Assembly (NCBI RefSeq): GCF_001720465.1
Contig: NZ_CP017113.1
Coordinates: forward strand, 1,054,001 to 1,118,000
Direction of reading: 5' to 3'
Origin: Porphyrobacter sp. LM 6
GTDB lineage: Bacteria; Pseudomonadota; Alphaproteobacteria; Sphingomonadales; Sphingomonadaceae
Length of the DNA stretch: 64,000 nt
Shown: piece by piece, positions 36,001-43,647 of the stretch
How positions within the stretch are numbered: the stretch's first letter is position 1
Layout of the letters: each line of letters opens with the position of its first letter
The notes under the pieces: model-generated
The model's input: the letters and a program-made list of their open reading frames with translations, nothing else
Databases searched by the model: none
What the model was told of the DNA's origin: nothing
Position numbers and translations under genes: made by a program

Positions 36001-36262
36001 GGCGGCCGAGACCATGGATTGTAGAAACATAGGCCCGATCAACCGCGAGAGCAGCTTCGAGGTTGCCATCTTGGATAAGGGCCGCTCGAATACGCTGGCG
36101 CAGTTCACCCGCTGCAGCTTCCGTGAACGTCACAGCCAAGATCCGCTCTGGCCGAACGGTGCCTTCACGCACCCACTTGGTCAGGGTTTCCTGGATGTGA
36201 TGCGTCTTGCCAGCTCCTGCCCCGGCAGGAACAATCGAGAGATTATTCATCGGTCGCTCCAC
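33083..36262 (-). CDS. AddA/RecB-like UvrD-family helicase-nuclease
   Basis: A 1059-aa protein. UvrD helicase motifs: Walker A 'IVPAGAGAGKTHHIQETL', Ia 'ILAVTFTEAAAGELRQRI', II 'CVIVDEFQDTNPIQF', III/IV 'ALIVGDTKQAIMGFQGADP' and V 'VEVVTWHASKGREWPVVIV'. The C-terminus is a RecB-type PD-(D/E)XK nuclease: His in 'GTSIHEAFRI', Asp in 'LTAIIDLLAEGEAG', 'MIVDHKSG' and a final 'YWPQLSAYADAI'. It would unwind and degrade DNA ends. It overlaps the AddB-like gene by 20 bases, so the two are made together. Its placement in an island with a WYL gene suggests defence rather than housekeeping repair. Confidence 0.9.
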   Translation of the reverse strand: MERPMNNLSIVPAGAGAGKTHHIQETLTKWVREGTVRPERILAVTFTEAAAGELRQRIRAALIQDGNLEAALAVDRAYVSTIHGLGRRLLIEHAFANGASPQQRLIAEDEQDLLIRRAIEENEDLNEITRNLGAYGYRANFGSDGSQEDSFRRNLLNVIAMLRTLGPRGSDSKMADYAEASIRAGYGLPDGDSPTLANRLKTAIDNLLTQFPQSLAGLMKSDAAQKDFRSNFSDLRKAQKSLQDGKDDWRLWQKLRGLRLSKRGSNTPDGYDDLASAVISAADRLANHPGPLEDAVSHARALVTGAQAAMADYEDRKRRLGVIDFSDMVTNAAQLLSDNPTVLNAIMAEVDCVIVDEFQDTNPIQFTFLWNLARLAKHALIVGDTKQAIMGFQGADPRLSEALTKKFKTSPLDRNWRSDARIMDFVNALGLRLFGSDYTDLTPQNKAGDDTAIEVITLAEKRSSRKGGKPQHFVADRVLSLLTDEQVTIVDRYSKLPRQLAPKDVAILCPTHSLCRAYAGALRALGIDVRVAEGGWWNSPVVQAAVFALRYATDPQDTHAAICAATLGPSQVSLDLALRAIADSGRIDVPELNALEALSETASTSPVNRLVHDMIRATGLREWCEHLDDPLQMRADLLRFEAEAEAFLQAHRDMREASGFYGQGPLVFLGWLESKVSNPDEDKRPNPSGIEADGVEVVTWHASKGREWPVVIVCGLDDNRNPRVGQFGTVFPSFDDLDHVIDGAKINYAPKFAAPEASDRFLKGLWPEAEKTCHRLLYVALTRARDRLVIEWPVLGDPKDGEPPITAYGVMVDECALSVEGNQIKIGERGFSARNLICSAELPGSFNEPRTDKGGSSSRNRSLRHSIGQAPSREYQAVAGPSSATIALRALPTELETIALAPGHQVSSDELQLATEKGTSIHEAFRILLLRPDMKSKVGPHCRLTELDVDALAAQAQGLHSRLSSLGFPTLHVEQPLEVRLTDGGALTAIIDLLAEGEAGYMIVDHKSGPVPDHELRFASYWPQLSAYADAIDALGGKPVVGVSIFWTNSGEITVARLI

Positions 36263-38960
36263 CCGAGGGACCAGCTGCCTCGCCGTCCTCGCGCATGAAA
36301 GTTTTAATCAGCGGGCTGGAGCTCAGCGCGTAAACGCCCAAGTAAGCCTTGTTCTTATAAAATTTCTCGTCGCCTGCAGCATTGGTTTCCATGCGCCCCG
36401 CGCGAAGGTGCTGGAACCTAGACTGGAGCTGGCCATTTGCATTTTCTGCGATGTCGCCTTCAATCACCTCTACAAAAGATGGATCAAGGCCATCCGCGCC
36501 ATTGATCAGGACACCGCCATCGTTGAGCAGATGATAGGCGACAGCTGGACGGCCGCTCCACGCCTCGAGGCAAGCTGCGACCTTGAGTTCGTCTGACGTC
36601 GAGCGGTCATTGGTTCGCACAGACATTTTACGATACAGATCCACCTGCAAGTCCCACTGGGCTCTCAGTCTGTTTCGGCGTCCGCCAGTGCTGCTTTTTT
36701 TGTAATCCACAATGAGAGGCAAGCCATCGGGCAGGCAGATGAGGCAGTCAGCTTTACCGTGGACAGGATGTTCAAGGATCTCGCCCGCGAGCCAGAACTC
36801 GTTGCCGATCAACGTGGCTCCAAGCGATTTCAGAACCAGGGCCCAGTGCTTGGCCGATTTTAAAATCTCGCCTTCTAGAGCTTGCTGCTCAACCTTCCAG
36901 GTTGATGCCTGAAGGAACGGAGCAATGGCTCGGATCCGGTCGGCCAATAGCTCCGGAACGCTACTGTCGATTTCGTCATCGGTTGGGATCGGCTGATCAG
37001 GCACGAACAGGCGTTCGAAAACTTCATGCGCCAACGAACCGCGAAGGGCGACAGTCAGCTGTTCCGGCTGCCAAGGAACGTGGCGGGCACCAAGCTCTGA
37101 CAGAACCCAAGCCAAAGGACTGATGAGCAGCGTTTCAAGGCTGCTGGGGCTTTGTGGGCGCGGCTTACCCTCAGGCGTTTGCCTGAGCATCAGCAGGTTC
37201 CGATCAAGCTCATAGAATTCTGGAATGACCTTAGGCTCAACTCGCGCAGCCTCAGGCTTGGAACGCCAGGTGATTAGCCGGTCCCATGCAGTGCCATCGC
37301 CTCGCTCCAAAGGAGCCACGAAGTCCGCTGGTTCTTTTATACCCTCAACCAGACGAGAGAGCAAAGGCAAGCTTGAGGACGGTGCGAGAAACGATCCCAA
37401 CCTGTCGCGTTCAGAATAGAGAGTGATAACCTGCTCGGATGCTGACCTCAGCTGTGTCTCAAAGAGCTCGAGCCCCTGCCGCAATTGCTTCTGCTGGCAC
37501 GGCAAGCAGAGCCCTGTTTTCTCTTCAATGAGCGCAATTTCGCTATCGAGAAAGAAGGGGGTCCCGGAGCTGGGGCGCGGATAGCTACCGTCGTTGAAGC
37601 CGAGAATGATCAACTTTCGGTACTTCCTGGACGGCGTGTCACTGGCCCGAAGGACGCTGACACCGCCAAGATAGTATGTGCCTTTCACGGCCGCAGGCTC
37701 TTGGTAGAGCCCGGCGGTCTTGAAGATGACATCCCAATCTGGCTCACTTCTATCTGCCGCACCCTCAAGGGACATGGCTAGCCGGGTAATCTGGTTTCGG
37801 GCCTCCCAGACGTCTTCAATGATGCCCTCATCTTCCGACAGCAGCTTCCCAAACTGCCGAAGCTGACTTGCTAGTTCTCGGCCATTCGCAGGCGATGCAG
37901 ATCGGATAAGTTCATAAAGCTCAGCAGATTTGCCCTTGAGCTCTTTGCTCAATTTTGGGCTGAAATCACCATCCATGACCCTGGTGGCCAGATGGTACCC
38001 CGTCTCCTTGGGCCAGCAAAGGATGGGTGAAGCGTATAGAGAGGCAAGAGCCATAGCAGGCGCAGGACGGCGCCGACATTGGACAAAGAGAAGGACAGCC
38101 TCTGCGCCGACATTGCGACGGGTTGAGCCGCTGGGCAGCGAAGAGACAGCCAGCCCAGCGTGAGCAAAGGCTTCGGCCAAGTAGGAAGAGTAGTCCCCTA
38201 TGTCAGGAACGATGATCCCGATTTCACTGCCGTTGAGGTTCGCGTCTTTCGCCAACCAATTCTGGGCGATGGCAGCCGCAGCCTCGCACTCGGAGAGGCT
38301 GTCGCGAACCGACAGGACGACTAGGCTTTCATCGTCCTCTACTCGTGTCGCAGACGCATCAAAGATATGACGCTGGATGTGTCCTAGCAGGCTGCCCGGG
38401 GGTGCTGAAGAAATTTTGGGGTCAACGATCAGCCTCAGATAGTCAGGGTCGTTATCCGGCACTGCACCGTGATGCCCCTCAAGGCGCTCGACGATAGCGC
38501 GCTCCAGGCTTGTAAGGCGGATAGAATCTCGATCCCAAATGACTTGGACCTGTTGGAGTGCATCATTTGCAGAGCACTGCAGAAAAGCCTGAATGGTCCG
38601 CATCTCAGCCGATATGACATCTGGAACCGCTTTCCAGAGATCAACCAAGGAGTCCAAATGCAGCTTTGCTCGTTCATTTTGGGGGAGCGTGCTCAGATCG
38701 ATTTTAGTGGCGTCGAAGTCAGTTGTAGCGAGCATCACGTCGGTAAGCATCGCACTTACGGCAGCAGCGGTTTGCTCAGGCGCAACCCCGAAGCTCTCTG
38801 ACCATGGAGCGTCTTCGATGTGCCGCATTAGCGTGTCCCGAACTGACACTTCCGGGAAGGCCGGAAGCGCATAGAGACTAGAAAGCAATGAAACCGTCAG
38901 GGGCTGGCAGCCAGCAATCGGACCAGAACCGATTCTCAGGTAGACCCGATCAAACATCAT
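36243..38960 (-). CDS. AddB-like PD-(D/E)XK nuclease protein
   Basis: A 905-aa protein, divergent from the 80-aa gene and WYL regulator. The N-terminal helicase-like part lacks a clear Walker A, as in many AddB proteins. 'LVVLSVRDSLSECEAAAAIA' and 'LIILGFNDGSYPRPSSGTPF' follow the AddB/RecC pattern. The C-terminal nuclease has 'GSLAHEVFERLF', 'HGKADCLICLPDGLPLIVDY' with the D...DYK triad, and 'AQWDLQVDLYRKM'. No CxxCx5C set for the AddB iron-sulfur cluster is visible, unlike classic AddB. It is the first gene of the pair with AddA. Confidence 0.82.
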   Translation of the reverse strand: MMFDRVYLRIGSGPIAGCQPLTVSLLSSLYALPAFPEVSVRDTLMRHIEDAPWSESFGVAPEQTAAAVSAMLTDVMLATTDFDATKIDLSTLPQNERAKLHLDSLVDLWKAVPDVISAEMRTIQAFLQCSANDALQQVQVIWDRDSIRLTSLERAIVERLEGHHGAVPDNDPDYLRLIVDPKISSAPPGSLLGHIQRHIFDASATRVEDDESLVVLSVRDSLSECEAAAAIAQNWLAKDANLNGSEIGIIVPDIGDYSSYLAEAFAHAGLAVSSLPSGSTRRNVGAEAVLLFVQCRRRPAPAMALASLYASPILCWPKETGYHLATRVMDGDFSPKLSKELKGKSAELYELIRSASPANGRELASQLRQFGKLLSEDEGIIEDVWEARNQITRLAMSLEGAADRSEPDWDVIFKTAGLYQEPAAVKGTYYLGGVSVLRASDTPSRKYRKLIILGFNDGSYPRPSSGTPFFLDSEIALIEEKTGLCLPCQQKQLRQGLELFETQLRSASEQVITLYSERDRLGSFLAPSSSLPLLSRLVEGIKEPADFVAPLERGDGTAWDRLITWRSKPEAARVEPKVIPEFYELDRNLLMLRQTPEGKPRPQSPSSLETLLISPLAWVLSELGARHVPWQPEQLTVALRGSLAHEVFERLFVPDQPIPTDDEIDSSVPELLADRIRAIAPFLQASTWKVEQQALEGEILKSAKHWALVLKSLGATLIGNEFWLAGEILEHPVHGKADCLICLPDGLPLIVDYKKSSTGGRRNRLRAQWDLQVDLYRKMSVRTNDRSTSDELKVAACLEAWSGRPAVAYHLLNDGGVLINGADGLDPSFVEVIEGDIAENANGQLQSRFQHLRAGRMETNAAGDEKFYKNKAYLGVYALSSSPLIKTFMREDGEAAGPSGGATDE

Positions 38961-39085
38961 GAAATCTCGGCTGAATTGTCAGCCCGCTGTGGGGTTTTAG
39001 CCCACTTGTTACCCCCAGATGCACGTCGGATCCCCTTCCTACTCGCCAGATTATATTCAGATCTGAAAATGGCCAGCCCAATCGA

Positions 39086-39197
39086 CGACAAATATGGTCG
39101 CCCATGTCGCTTTCAGGCTTTTCAGCACCCCGCATGTATGACAGATTTGGTCGCGCAATAAGCTAACTAGGCCGCATGCCCCGCGACCAAATCTGTC
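39086..39197. promoter_or_regulatory. Operator cluster between AddB-like and WYL genes (sites C, D, E)
   Basis: Three copies of the island motif lie in the divergent intergenic region. Site C is CGACAAATATGGTCGC (39086-39101) and D is GACAGATTTGGTCGCG (39140-39155). Site E is CGCGACCAAATCTGTC (39182-39197), a perfect 16-bp inverted copy of D with a 26-bp gap. C and D point towards the AddB-like gene, and E towards the 80-aa gene, 43 bases before its ATG. The WYL protein encoded downstream is the best candidate binder. Confidence 0.75.
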
Positions 39198-39240
39198 GCA
39201 AGCCGCTCTACGAGTGGTTGTCGCGAAAGGAGAGTGAGGA

Positions 39241-39483
39241 ATGCAAGGCTATGCGCAATACGATGAGGACAAGAACCGCCTTGAGGTCATTCGTCCCGGC
39301 GAAAATATGACCCGCTACATCCCCTGCATGAACCTTCGCCCGAACGCAGAGAAGGTGCACGGCGTTCAGATCAGCGGTGATGAGATTTGGGTTTTCACTG
39401 GCCCACTGACCAATCCTCGGCCCAACAAAAAATTCATCTACCGCTTCTCGTCGCTTTCAGGCGGCAGCAGCAAGATGCTTTAA
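39241..39483 (+). CDS. Small protein before the WYL regulator, function unknown
   Basis: An 80-aa protein with AAAGGAGAGTGAGGA right before ATG 39241. It is a compact beta-rich sequence ('RLEVIRPGENMTRYIPCMNL', 'VHGVQISGDEIWVFTGPLT') with a basic C-terminus ('RPNKKFIYRFSSLSGGSSKM'). It could be a small SH3-like or OB-like binding protein. It lies 22 bases upstream of the WYL gene in the same operon and is divergent from the AddB-like gene. No family is recognised. Confidence 0.7.
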   Translation: MQGYAQYDEDKNRLEVIRPGENMTRYIPCMNLRPNAEKVHGVQISGDEIWVFTGPLTNPRPNKKFIYRFSSLSGGSSKML

Positions 39484-39505
39484 TTCCGGAGGGATCTGGC
39501 TCGCA

Positions 39506-40483
39506 ATGACCCACCGTATGGCTAAATTAGATCGGCTTCTGTCTCTGGTTCACGCCATGGTTGATGAACCTGAGGGGCTGACGCTGGATGAAATGGCGCA
39601 GCATGTAGGGGTCAACCGCCGCACAGCAGAGCGGATGCGGGATGTTATCATGATGCATTTCGACCTAGAGCCAATGAGTGAAGGTCGGACTAAGCGGTGG
39701 CGCATAGCTGGCAAGCTAGGGCGCATGTTTACCAAGCCGACACCGACTGAGCTCGCGGCACTTCAAGCAGAAGTCGACGGCTACCGTAGATCGTCACAAG
39801 ACGCGCAAGCTGATGTGCTAGCTAGCCTGCTAAACAAGATCAGGGGCGCCCTTGATGGGCCAACGCGCACCAGGACAGCCCCGGACCTCGAGGCCCTTAC
39901 GCGAGCCCAAAGGATCTTTATCCCCGCTGGGCCTGGCATACCGATCGCGGCGGAAACACTCGCTGCGGTCCAACAAGCGATCATGGCGGGCATGATGTTG
40001 GAGTTCGACTATCAGGCCGAAGGAAAAGGTGACGCCGAGTGGCGGCGGGTCATTCCTTATGGCGTTGTCCATGGATCGATAAGTTATCTAATCGGCAAGC
40101 TGCCTGAGCGGGATGATCCCCCCGTATTCTATAGGCTGGACCGAATGGCTGTTGTTAATGTTAGTGACCGTCAAGGCACCGTGCCTGCTGATTTTGATAT
40201 CGACCAATGGATGTCAAAGAGCTTCGGCATCTGGCGCGGAGAGGAATATGAGATAGCATTAAGGGTGCTGCCGACGGCGGCAGAGCTGGCCAAACAATGG
40301 CGCTTTCACACCCAACAGGTCTTGCTAGAAGAGACAGACGGCTCACTGCTCATCACATTTCGGGCTGGTGGCCTCAGGGAGTTGGCGATGCATTTGTGCA
40401 CTTGGTCTGGTTCAATTGAGCCAGTTAGTCCAAAAGAGTTAATCGATGAAATTTCTCAGATCTCAAAGGCAATTTCTTTCTAA
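39506..40483 (+). CDS. HTH-WYL domain transcription regulator (BrxR/CapW-like), copy 2
   Basis: A 325-aa protein built like the regulator at 22.3 kb. HTH with 'LTLDEMAQHVGVNRRTAERM' and 'GRTKRWRIAGKL', then 'DLEALTRAQRIFIPAG', WYL core 'MLEFDYQAEGKGDAEWRRVI', 'YGVVHGSISYLIGKLPE', and C-terminal 'LLITFRAGGLRELAMHLCTW'. The last motif is nearly the same as in copy 1. It probably represses or senses for the AddAB-like operon, using the palindromic sites directly upstream of the small gene. Two such paralogues in one island suggest duplicated or linked control circuits. Confidence 0.88.
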   Translation: MTHRMAKLDRLLSLVHAMVDEPEGLTLDEMAQHVGVNRRTAERMRDVIMMHFDLEPMSEGRTKRWRIAGKLGRMFTKPTPTELAALQAEVDGYRRSSQDAQADVLASLLNKIRGALDGPTRTRTAPDLEALTRAQRIFIPAGPGIPIAAETLAAVQQAIMAGMMLEFDYQAEGKGDAEWRRVIPYGVVHGSISYLIGKLPERDDPPVFYRLDRMAVVNVSDRQGTVPADFDIDQWMSKSFGIWRGEEYEIALRVLPTAAELAKQWRFHTQQVLLEETDGSLLITFRAGGLRELAMHLCTWSGSIEPVSPKELIDEISQISKAISF

Positions 40484-40521
40484 CTAGGATTATGTTGCCG
40501 AAAGCTCCTTTTAAATTGCGC

Positions 40522-41283
40522 TCACGAATAATTGTAAAGAATTGGGCTGGCCATGCCCTTTCGACGCTGCAGAACAAGAGGCAATCGCTTGCCCAAGTAC
40601 AGTCCTTCCGTATCTTGATCTGCGGGTTCGCCGATAAACCCGTATCGGCCAACCATATCCTGCTCTAGGTCTGGAAAATTGGCGATTGTGGCATCTACCC
40701 AATCGTTCGGGACGAATACGGCGCGACAGATGCCTTCAACCACGGCAAACACTAAGTCTGCTTTTCTCGCTCTCGACACATTGATACGCCATGCACACCT
40801 AACGGCATGATAATAGTTAGGCCTCTCTTGGACTGATCTCCTAACGTTGATCGCGATAACCTTGTGCTGGGGGTCAATCTCCATGACGTCTGCTCTATAA
40901 CGCAAAACTAATTGCTCCGGAGCGCAAGGGCCTCGATCGTTGGAGCCATGCCCTCCCACCAAGTTCGTTAGGCCTGGTGTCGCGTCGATGAGCACAGCCT
41001 CGGCTACGAAGGCTTCTGCCTCCGACAAGCCGTGCCGATGGATAACATGTAGCGGTTTTAGGCCAGTGTTTCGAATATCTCTGATGGTTCGTAGTTTCAG
41101 AGAAAAATCATCCTCCGACGCGTCTTTGTAGTCACTTGCGAGCTCGTCGTCAGCGTGGGCAAAAACTCGATTGCCTTTGCCTTTCCCTACATAGAATGTC
41201 GTTCCGTCACGCGGATCGATCAGCCTGTAGACATAATACCCGAGTTCGCCGTGTATCTCAGGTGGAAATCTGTTGATGCTCAC
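40522..41283 (-). CDS. GIY-YIG endonuclease (LEM-3-like)
   Basis: A 253-aa protein. The GIY-YIG core is at residues 14-110: 'YYVYRLIDPRDGTTFYVGKG' (Y-Y and YVGKG), then 'NRVFAHADDEL', 'IRDIRNTGLKPLHVIHRHG' with the conserved Arg region, and 'AEAFVAEAVLIDATPGLTN' holding the metal-binding Glu. 'NLVGGHGSNDRGPC' follows, as in LEM-3/ANKLE1-like nucleases. The C-terminal half ('YHAVRCAWRINVSRARKADL') is an accessory domain common in bacterial members. It is a likely DNA nuclease of unknown target. It lies next to WYL copy 2 but on the opposite strand. Confidence 0.82.
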   Translation of the reverse strand: MSINRFPPEIHGELGYYVYRLIDPRDGTTFYVGKGKGNRVFAHADDELASDYKDASEDDFSLKLRTIRDIRNTGLKPLHVIHRHGLSEAEAFVAEAVLIDATPGLTNLVGGHGSNDRGPCAPEQLVLRYRADVMEIDPQHKVIAINVRRSVQERPNYYHAVRCAWRINVSRARKADLVFAVVEGICRAVFVPNDWVDATIANFPDLEQDMVGRYGFIGEPADQDTEGLYLGKRLPLVLQRRKGMASPILYNYS

Positions 41284-41504
41284 ACTCTAGCCCTCATTCT
41301 TTCCGCCTCCAATTCGCGTCTTTTAGCGTGAACTGGGTTAGTCGCCAGTGCGCGATGAAAAATGCGGCCGCATTTGTCGTCGTTTCCCGGTCGGCAATGG
41401 CTCTCTTCACGGCCACATAGAGGCAAAAGCGACAAAACCGGACGCGCGAAATGTCGTGTGAGATACTGCTGCTGAGGATCAATCGGATTAACGATTTTCC
41501 TCAA
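41280..41504 (-). CDS. Possible small Cys/His-rich protein upstream of the GIY-YIG gene
   Basis: A 74-residue frame whose stop overlaps the GIY-YIG ATG by 4 bases. It has 'LPLCGREESHCRPGND', 'KCGRIFHRALATNPVHAKRR' and a charged C-terminus, compatible with a small zinc finger. A second frame over the same bases (41294-41482) also looks protein-like ('RFCRFCLYVAVKRAI'), so the true reading is uncertain. The stretch also contains two weak matches to the island operator near 41372 and 41425. It could be leader or promoter DNA instead of a gene. Confidence 0.4.
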   Translation of the reverse strand: MRKIVNPIDPQQQYLTRHFARPVLSLLPLCGREESHCRPGNDDKCGRIFHRALATNPVHAKRRELEAERMRARV

Positions 41505-41610
41505 ATCAGAAATTAGGTCAAGCCTGGTTGGTCTCCGTCAGAGTTGCTATTGCCCATCTCAGATTGAAAAGAGATTCGCCCTAATCACGGGCCTAGATGC
41601 GGAGGGGAAA

Positions 41611-42030
41611 ATGCCAAATATATTCGTCAAAGCTGACTGCGAAATCCAAGTAGACCTTCCTGAGGTGGGCTGGGTCTCAGATCAGTGGAAAAGTCGTGAA
41701 AATGAGAAGATTTGCGAAGAATATGGACATCCTAAGTGCACAATCAATTTTAGGATTGAAAACCCAGATGAACCCATCTGTCCGGTCATTATATATGTAG
41801 GAGATAATGAGGCGATTGAAGGGGGTATCTCTGTTGAGATGCAAAGCGAAACTAGGTATAAATTTACGATTAAGGGGACTTTTAAATCTAAGATCCACAA
41901 AGATGGTCTTGCCCTTCTTGATGCAGGTCAGAAGCCTATGCTGGAGGGCGTGACACGTTTCCGGCAGGGTTACGATTTTGAAGAGCCCCAGCCTACCGAT
42001 TGCGAATTTTCATTGAAAAAGTTTAAGTGA
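41611..42030 (+). CDS. Hypothetical protein
   Basis: A 139-aa protein, more AT-rich than its neighbours, with GGAGGGGAAA directly upstream of ATG 41611. It is beta-rich ('IQVDLPEVGWVSDQWKSREN', 'EPICPVIIYVGDNEAIEGGI', 'SVEMQSETRYKFTIKGTF') and has no motif I recognise. It stands alone on the plus strand between minus-strand genes. The different base composition suggests separate transfer. Confidence 0.6.
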   Translation: MPNIFVKADCEIQVDLPEVGWVSDQWKSRENEKICEEYGHPKCTINFRIENPDEPICPVIIYVGDNEAIEGGISVEMQSETRYKFTIKGTFKSKIHKDGLALLDAGQKPMLEGVTRFRQGYDFEEPQPTDCEFSLKKFK

Positions 42031-42107
42031 GCTCCCGCTGGTAGCGAAAATTGCCATGAAACTTTGAGCATGAGGCGTGCCTCCAACTGGCACGCCTCCA
42101 GTCCTGC

Positions 42108-42461
42108 TCAGATTGGGATTGCGTACAACAGTCCATTGAGATTTGATCGAGTGGCCCCGTCAGGATCGCCATGCAGGTAGACCTCAAACGTCATCGTGAC
42201 CGTTCTCGTCCCAGAGCTCGTGCCGATCGGCGTCTGGACGTCGAAGCCTTCGCCTTTACCATGGGTCACCTCGAAGGTGTGCTCGCCGCGCGGCCAGTCA
42301 CCATGTTGCTTATAATAACGGCGGATGTACCACTTAGCCGCCTGCCGGTGCAAAGCATGATTGAAATTATAGACCATGCCGCCAGCTCCGTTCCATCCAC
42401 CAGGGAACCGGGCGGTGATGTGCGGGCCGGAAGGCACTGCTGAACAGTAGGGATAGCTCAT
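42108..42461 (-). CDS. Small protein after metK, function unknown
   Basis: I start this 117-aa protein at ATG 42461, one base beyond the metK stop, because GGGAGGGCGTTGAA lies just before it. It is Gly/Tyr/His-rich ('GPHITARFPGGWNGAGGMVY', 'HALHRQAAKWYIRRYYKQHG') and then has 'TFEVTHGKGEGFDVQTPIGT' and 'TRTVTMTFEVYLHGDPDGAT'. It looks like a compact beta protein. Tight coupling to metK says the two are co-expressed under the SAM-II riboswitch. No family is recognised. Confidence 0.6.
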   Translation of the reverse strand: MSYPYCSAVPSGPHITARFPGGWNGAGGMVYNFNHALHRQAAKWYIRRYYKQHGDWPRGEHTFEVTHGKGEGFDVQTPIGTSSGTRTVTMTFEVYLHGDPDGATRSNLNGLLYAIPI

Positions 42462-42462
42462 T

Positions 42463-43647
42463 TCAACGCCCTCCCAACTTTTCAAGCAACTGTACTGTGC
42501 GATCCACCCTTTCCCAGCGATAGATCTCGGAGGATTTCCAGCGCCCGAAATGGCCCAAAGCTGCAGTCCCTGTGTAAATGGGGCGCAGCAGATCCAAATC
42601 TCGAATTATGCCCGCTGGTGTCAGATCCCAAATGGCCTCAACCGCAGCTGAGATCTCGGTGTCTAGTGCAGCTCCGGTACCATAGGTTTCCACACTGACG
42701 GATACCGGTTCAGCTACGCCGATGGCGTAGGCCAGCTGCACGGTGCAGCGTTTAGCCAAGCCTGCAGCGACTATGTTCTTTGCCACATGGCGTGCCGCGT
42801 AGGCCGCAGAGCGGTCAACTTTGGTGGGGTCCTTACCGGAAAAGGCGCCGCCACCATGAGCGCATGCACCGCCGTAGGTGTCGACGATGATCTTTCTGCC
42901 CGTAAGACCGGTGTCGCCCTTGGGGCCACCCACGGTGAAGGGGCCAGCGGGATTGAGAAACGCCTTGAAGCTATCAGTGCGCAGGCTGAGCGGGATCACA
43001 TGATCGAGCACCTCGGCGTCGAGGTATTCCCGGACTTCTTTGATCGAGATGTCCGGCCGATGTTGCCAGGAAAGCACGGCGGTATCGATCCCAACGGGAA
43101 CGCCATCAACGTAGCGGACAGTCACCTGGGCCTTGCCGTCGGGTTTCAACACACCGCTACCAGGAACAATGAGGGTGCTTGCCCGTTGGATCAGATCCGA
43201 CGCCAGCGACCAAGCCAGAGGTGTCAGGGCATCTGTTTCGTCCACCGCATGACCGAACATAAGGCCCTGATCCCCGGCGCCAGTCGTTTCGCCTCCATCG
43301 ACACCGGCCTGGATCTCAGGGCTTTGGTGATTGAAGCGGACCTCGACCTCGCAGGTGGCTGGATCAATATCGTACTGATCGGAGCCGTAGCCGATCTGCT
43401 GAAGGGCATGGCGCACAATCCCAGGAGCGGCAGCGCGAACGGCTTTGAAATCTTCCACCCGCTCAGTCCGAAACTCGCCGGCAACGATGATCTTGTCGTT
43501 GGCCGCGAATGTCTCGCAGGCGACGCGGGCGTTACGGTCGCGCTCCAGGAATGCGTCAAGAATAGCGTCGGAAATCCGATCGCAAAGCTTGTCGGGGTGT
43601 CCAGCGGACACGGATTCCGACGTAAACAGACCATTGAAAACCGACAT
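42463..43647 (-). CDS. metK: S-adenosylmethionine synthetase, accessory copy
   Basis: A 394-aa enzyme making SAM from ATP and methionine. Visible motifs: 'FTSESVSAGHPDKLCDRISD' (ATP/Mg site), 'IVAGEFRTERVEDF', 'NHQSPEIQAGVDGGETTGAG' followed by 'DQGLMFGHAVDET' (methionine-loop region), 'KPDGKAQVTVRYVDG', 'FTVGGPKGDTGLTGRKIIVD', 'YGGACAHGGGAFSGKDPTKV' and 'DRSAAYAARHVAKNIVAAGL'. All catalytic segments are present. The N-terminus (SAGHPDKLCDRISDAILDAF) differs from the usual alphaproteobacterial housekeeping form, as I remember it (SEGHPDKVCDRISDEIVDLF), so this is likely a second, transferred copy. A SAM-II-type riboswitch lies directly upstream. Confidence 0.95.
   Translation of the reverse strand: MSVFNGLFTSESVSAGHPDKLCDRISDAILDAFLERDRNARVACETFAANDKIIVAGEFRTERVEDFKAVRAAAPGIVRHALQQIGYGSDQYDIDPATCEVEVRFNHQSPEIQAGVDGGETTGAGDQGLMFGHAVDETDALTPLAWSLASDLIQRASTLIVPGSGVLKPDGKAQVTVRYVDGVPVGIDTAVLSWQHRPDISIKEVREYLDAEVLDHVIPLSLRTDSFKAFLNPAGPFTVGGPKGDTGLTGRKIIVDTYGGACAHGGGAFSGKDPTKVDRSAAYAARHVAKNIVAAGLAKRCTVQLAYAIGVAEPVSVSVETYGTGAALDTEISAAVEAIWDLTPAGIIRDLDLLRPIYTGTAALGHFGRWKSSEIYRWERVDRTVQLLEKLGGR

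Noticed and set aside
41372..41445. Further copies of the island operator
   Set aside because: GCGGCCGCATTTGTCG and CGACAAAACCGGACGC are similar to the motif but have two to three changes in the conserved core, and lie in a possible coding frame.
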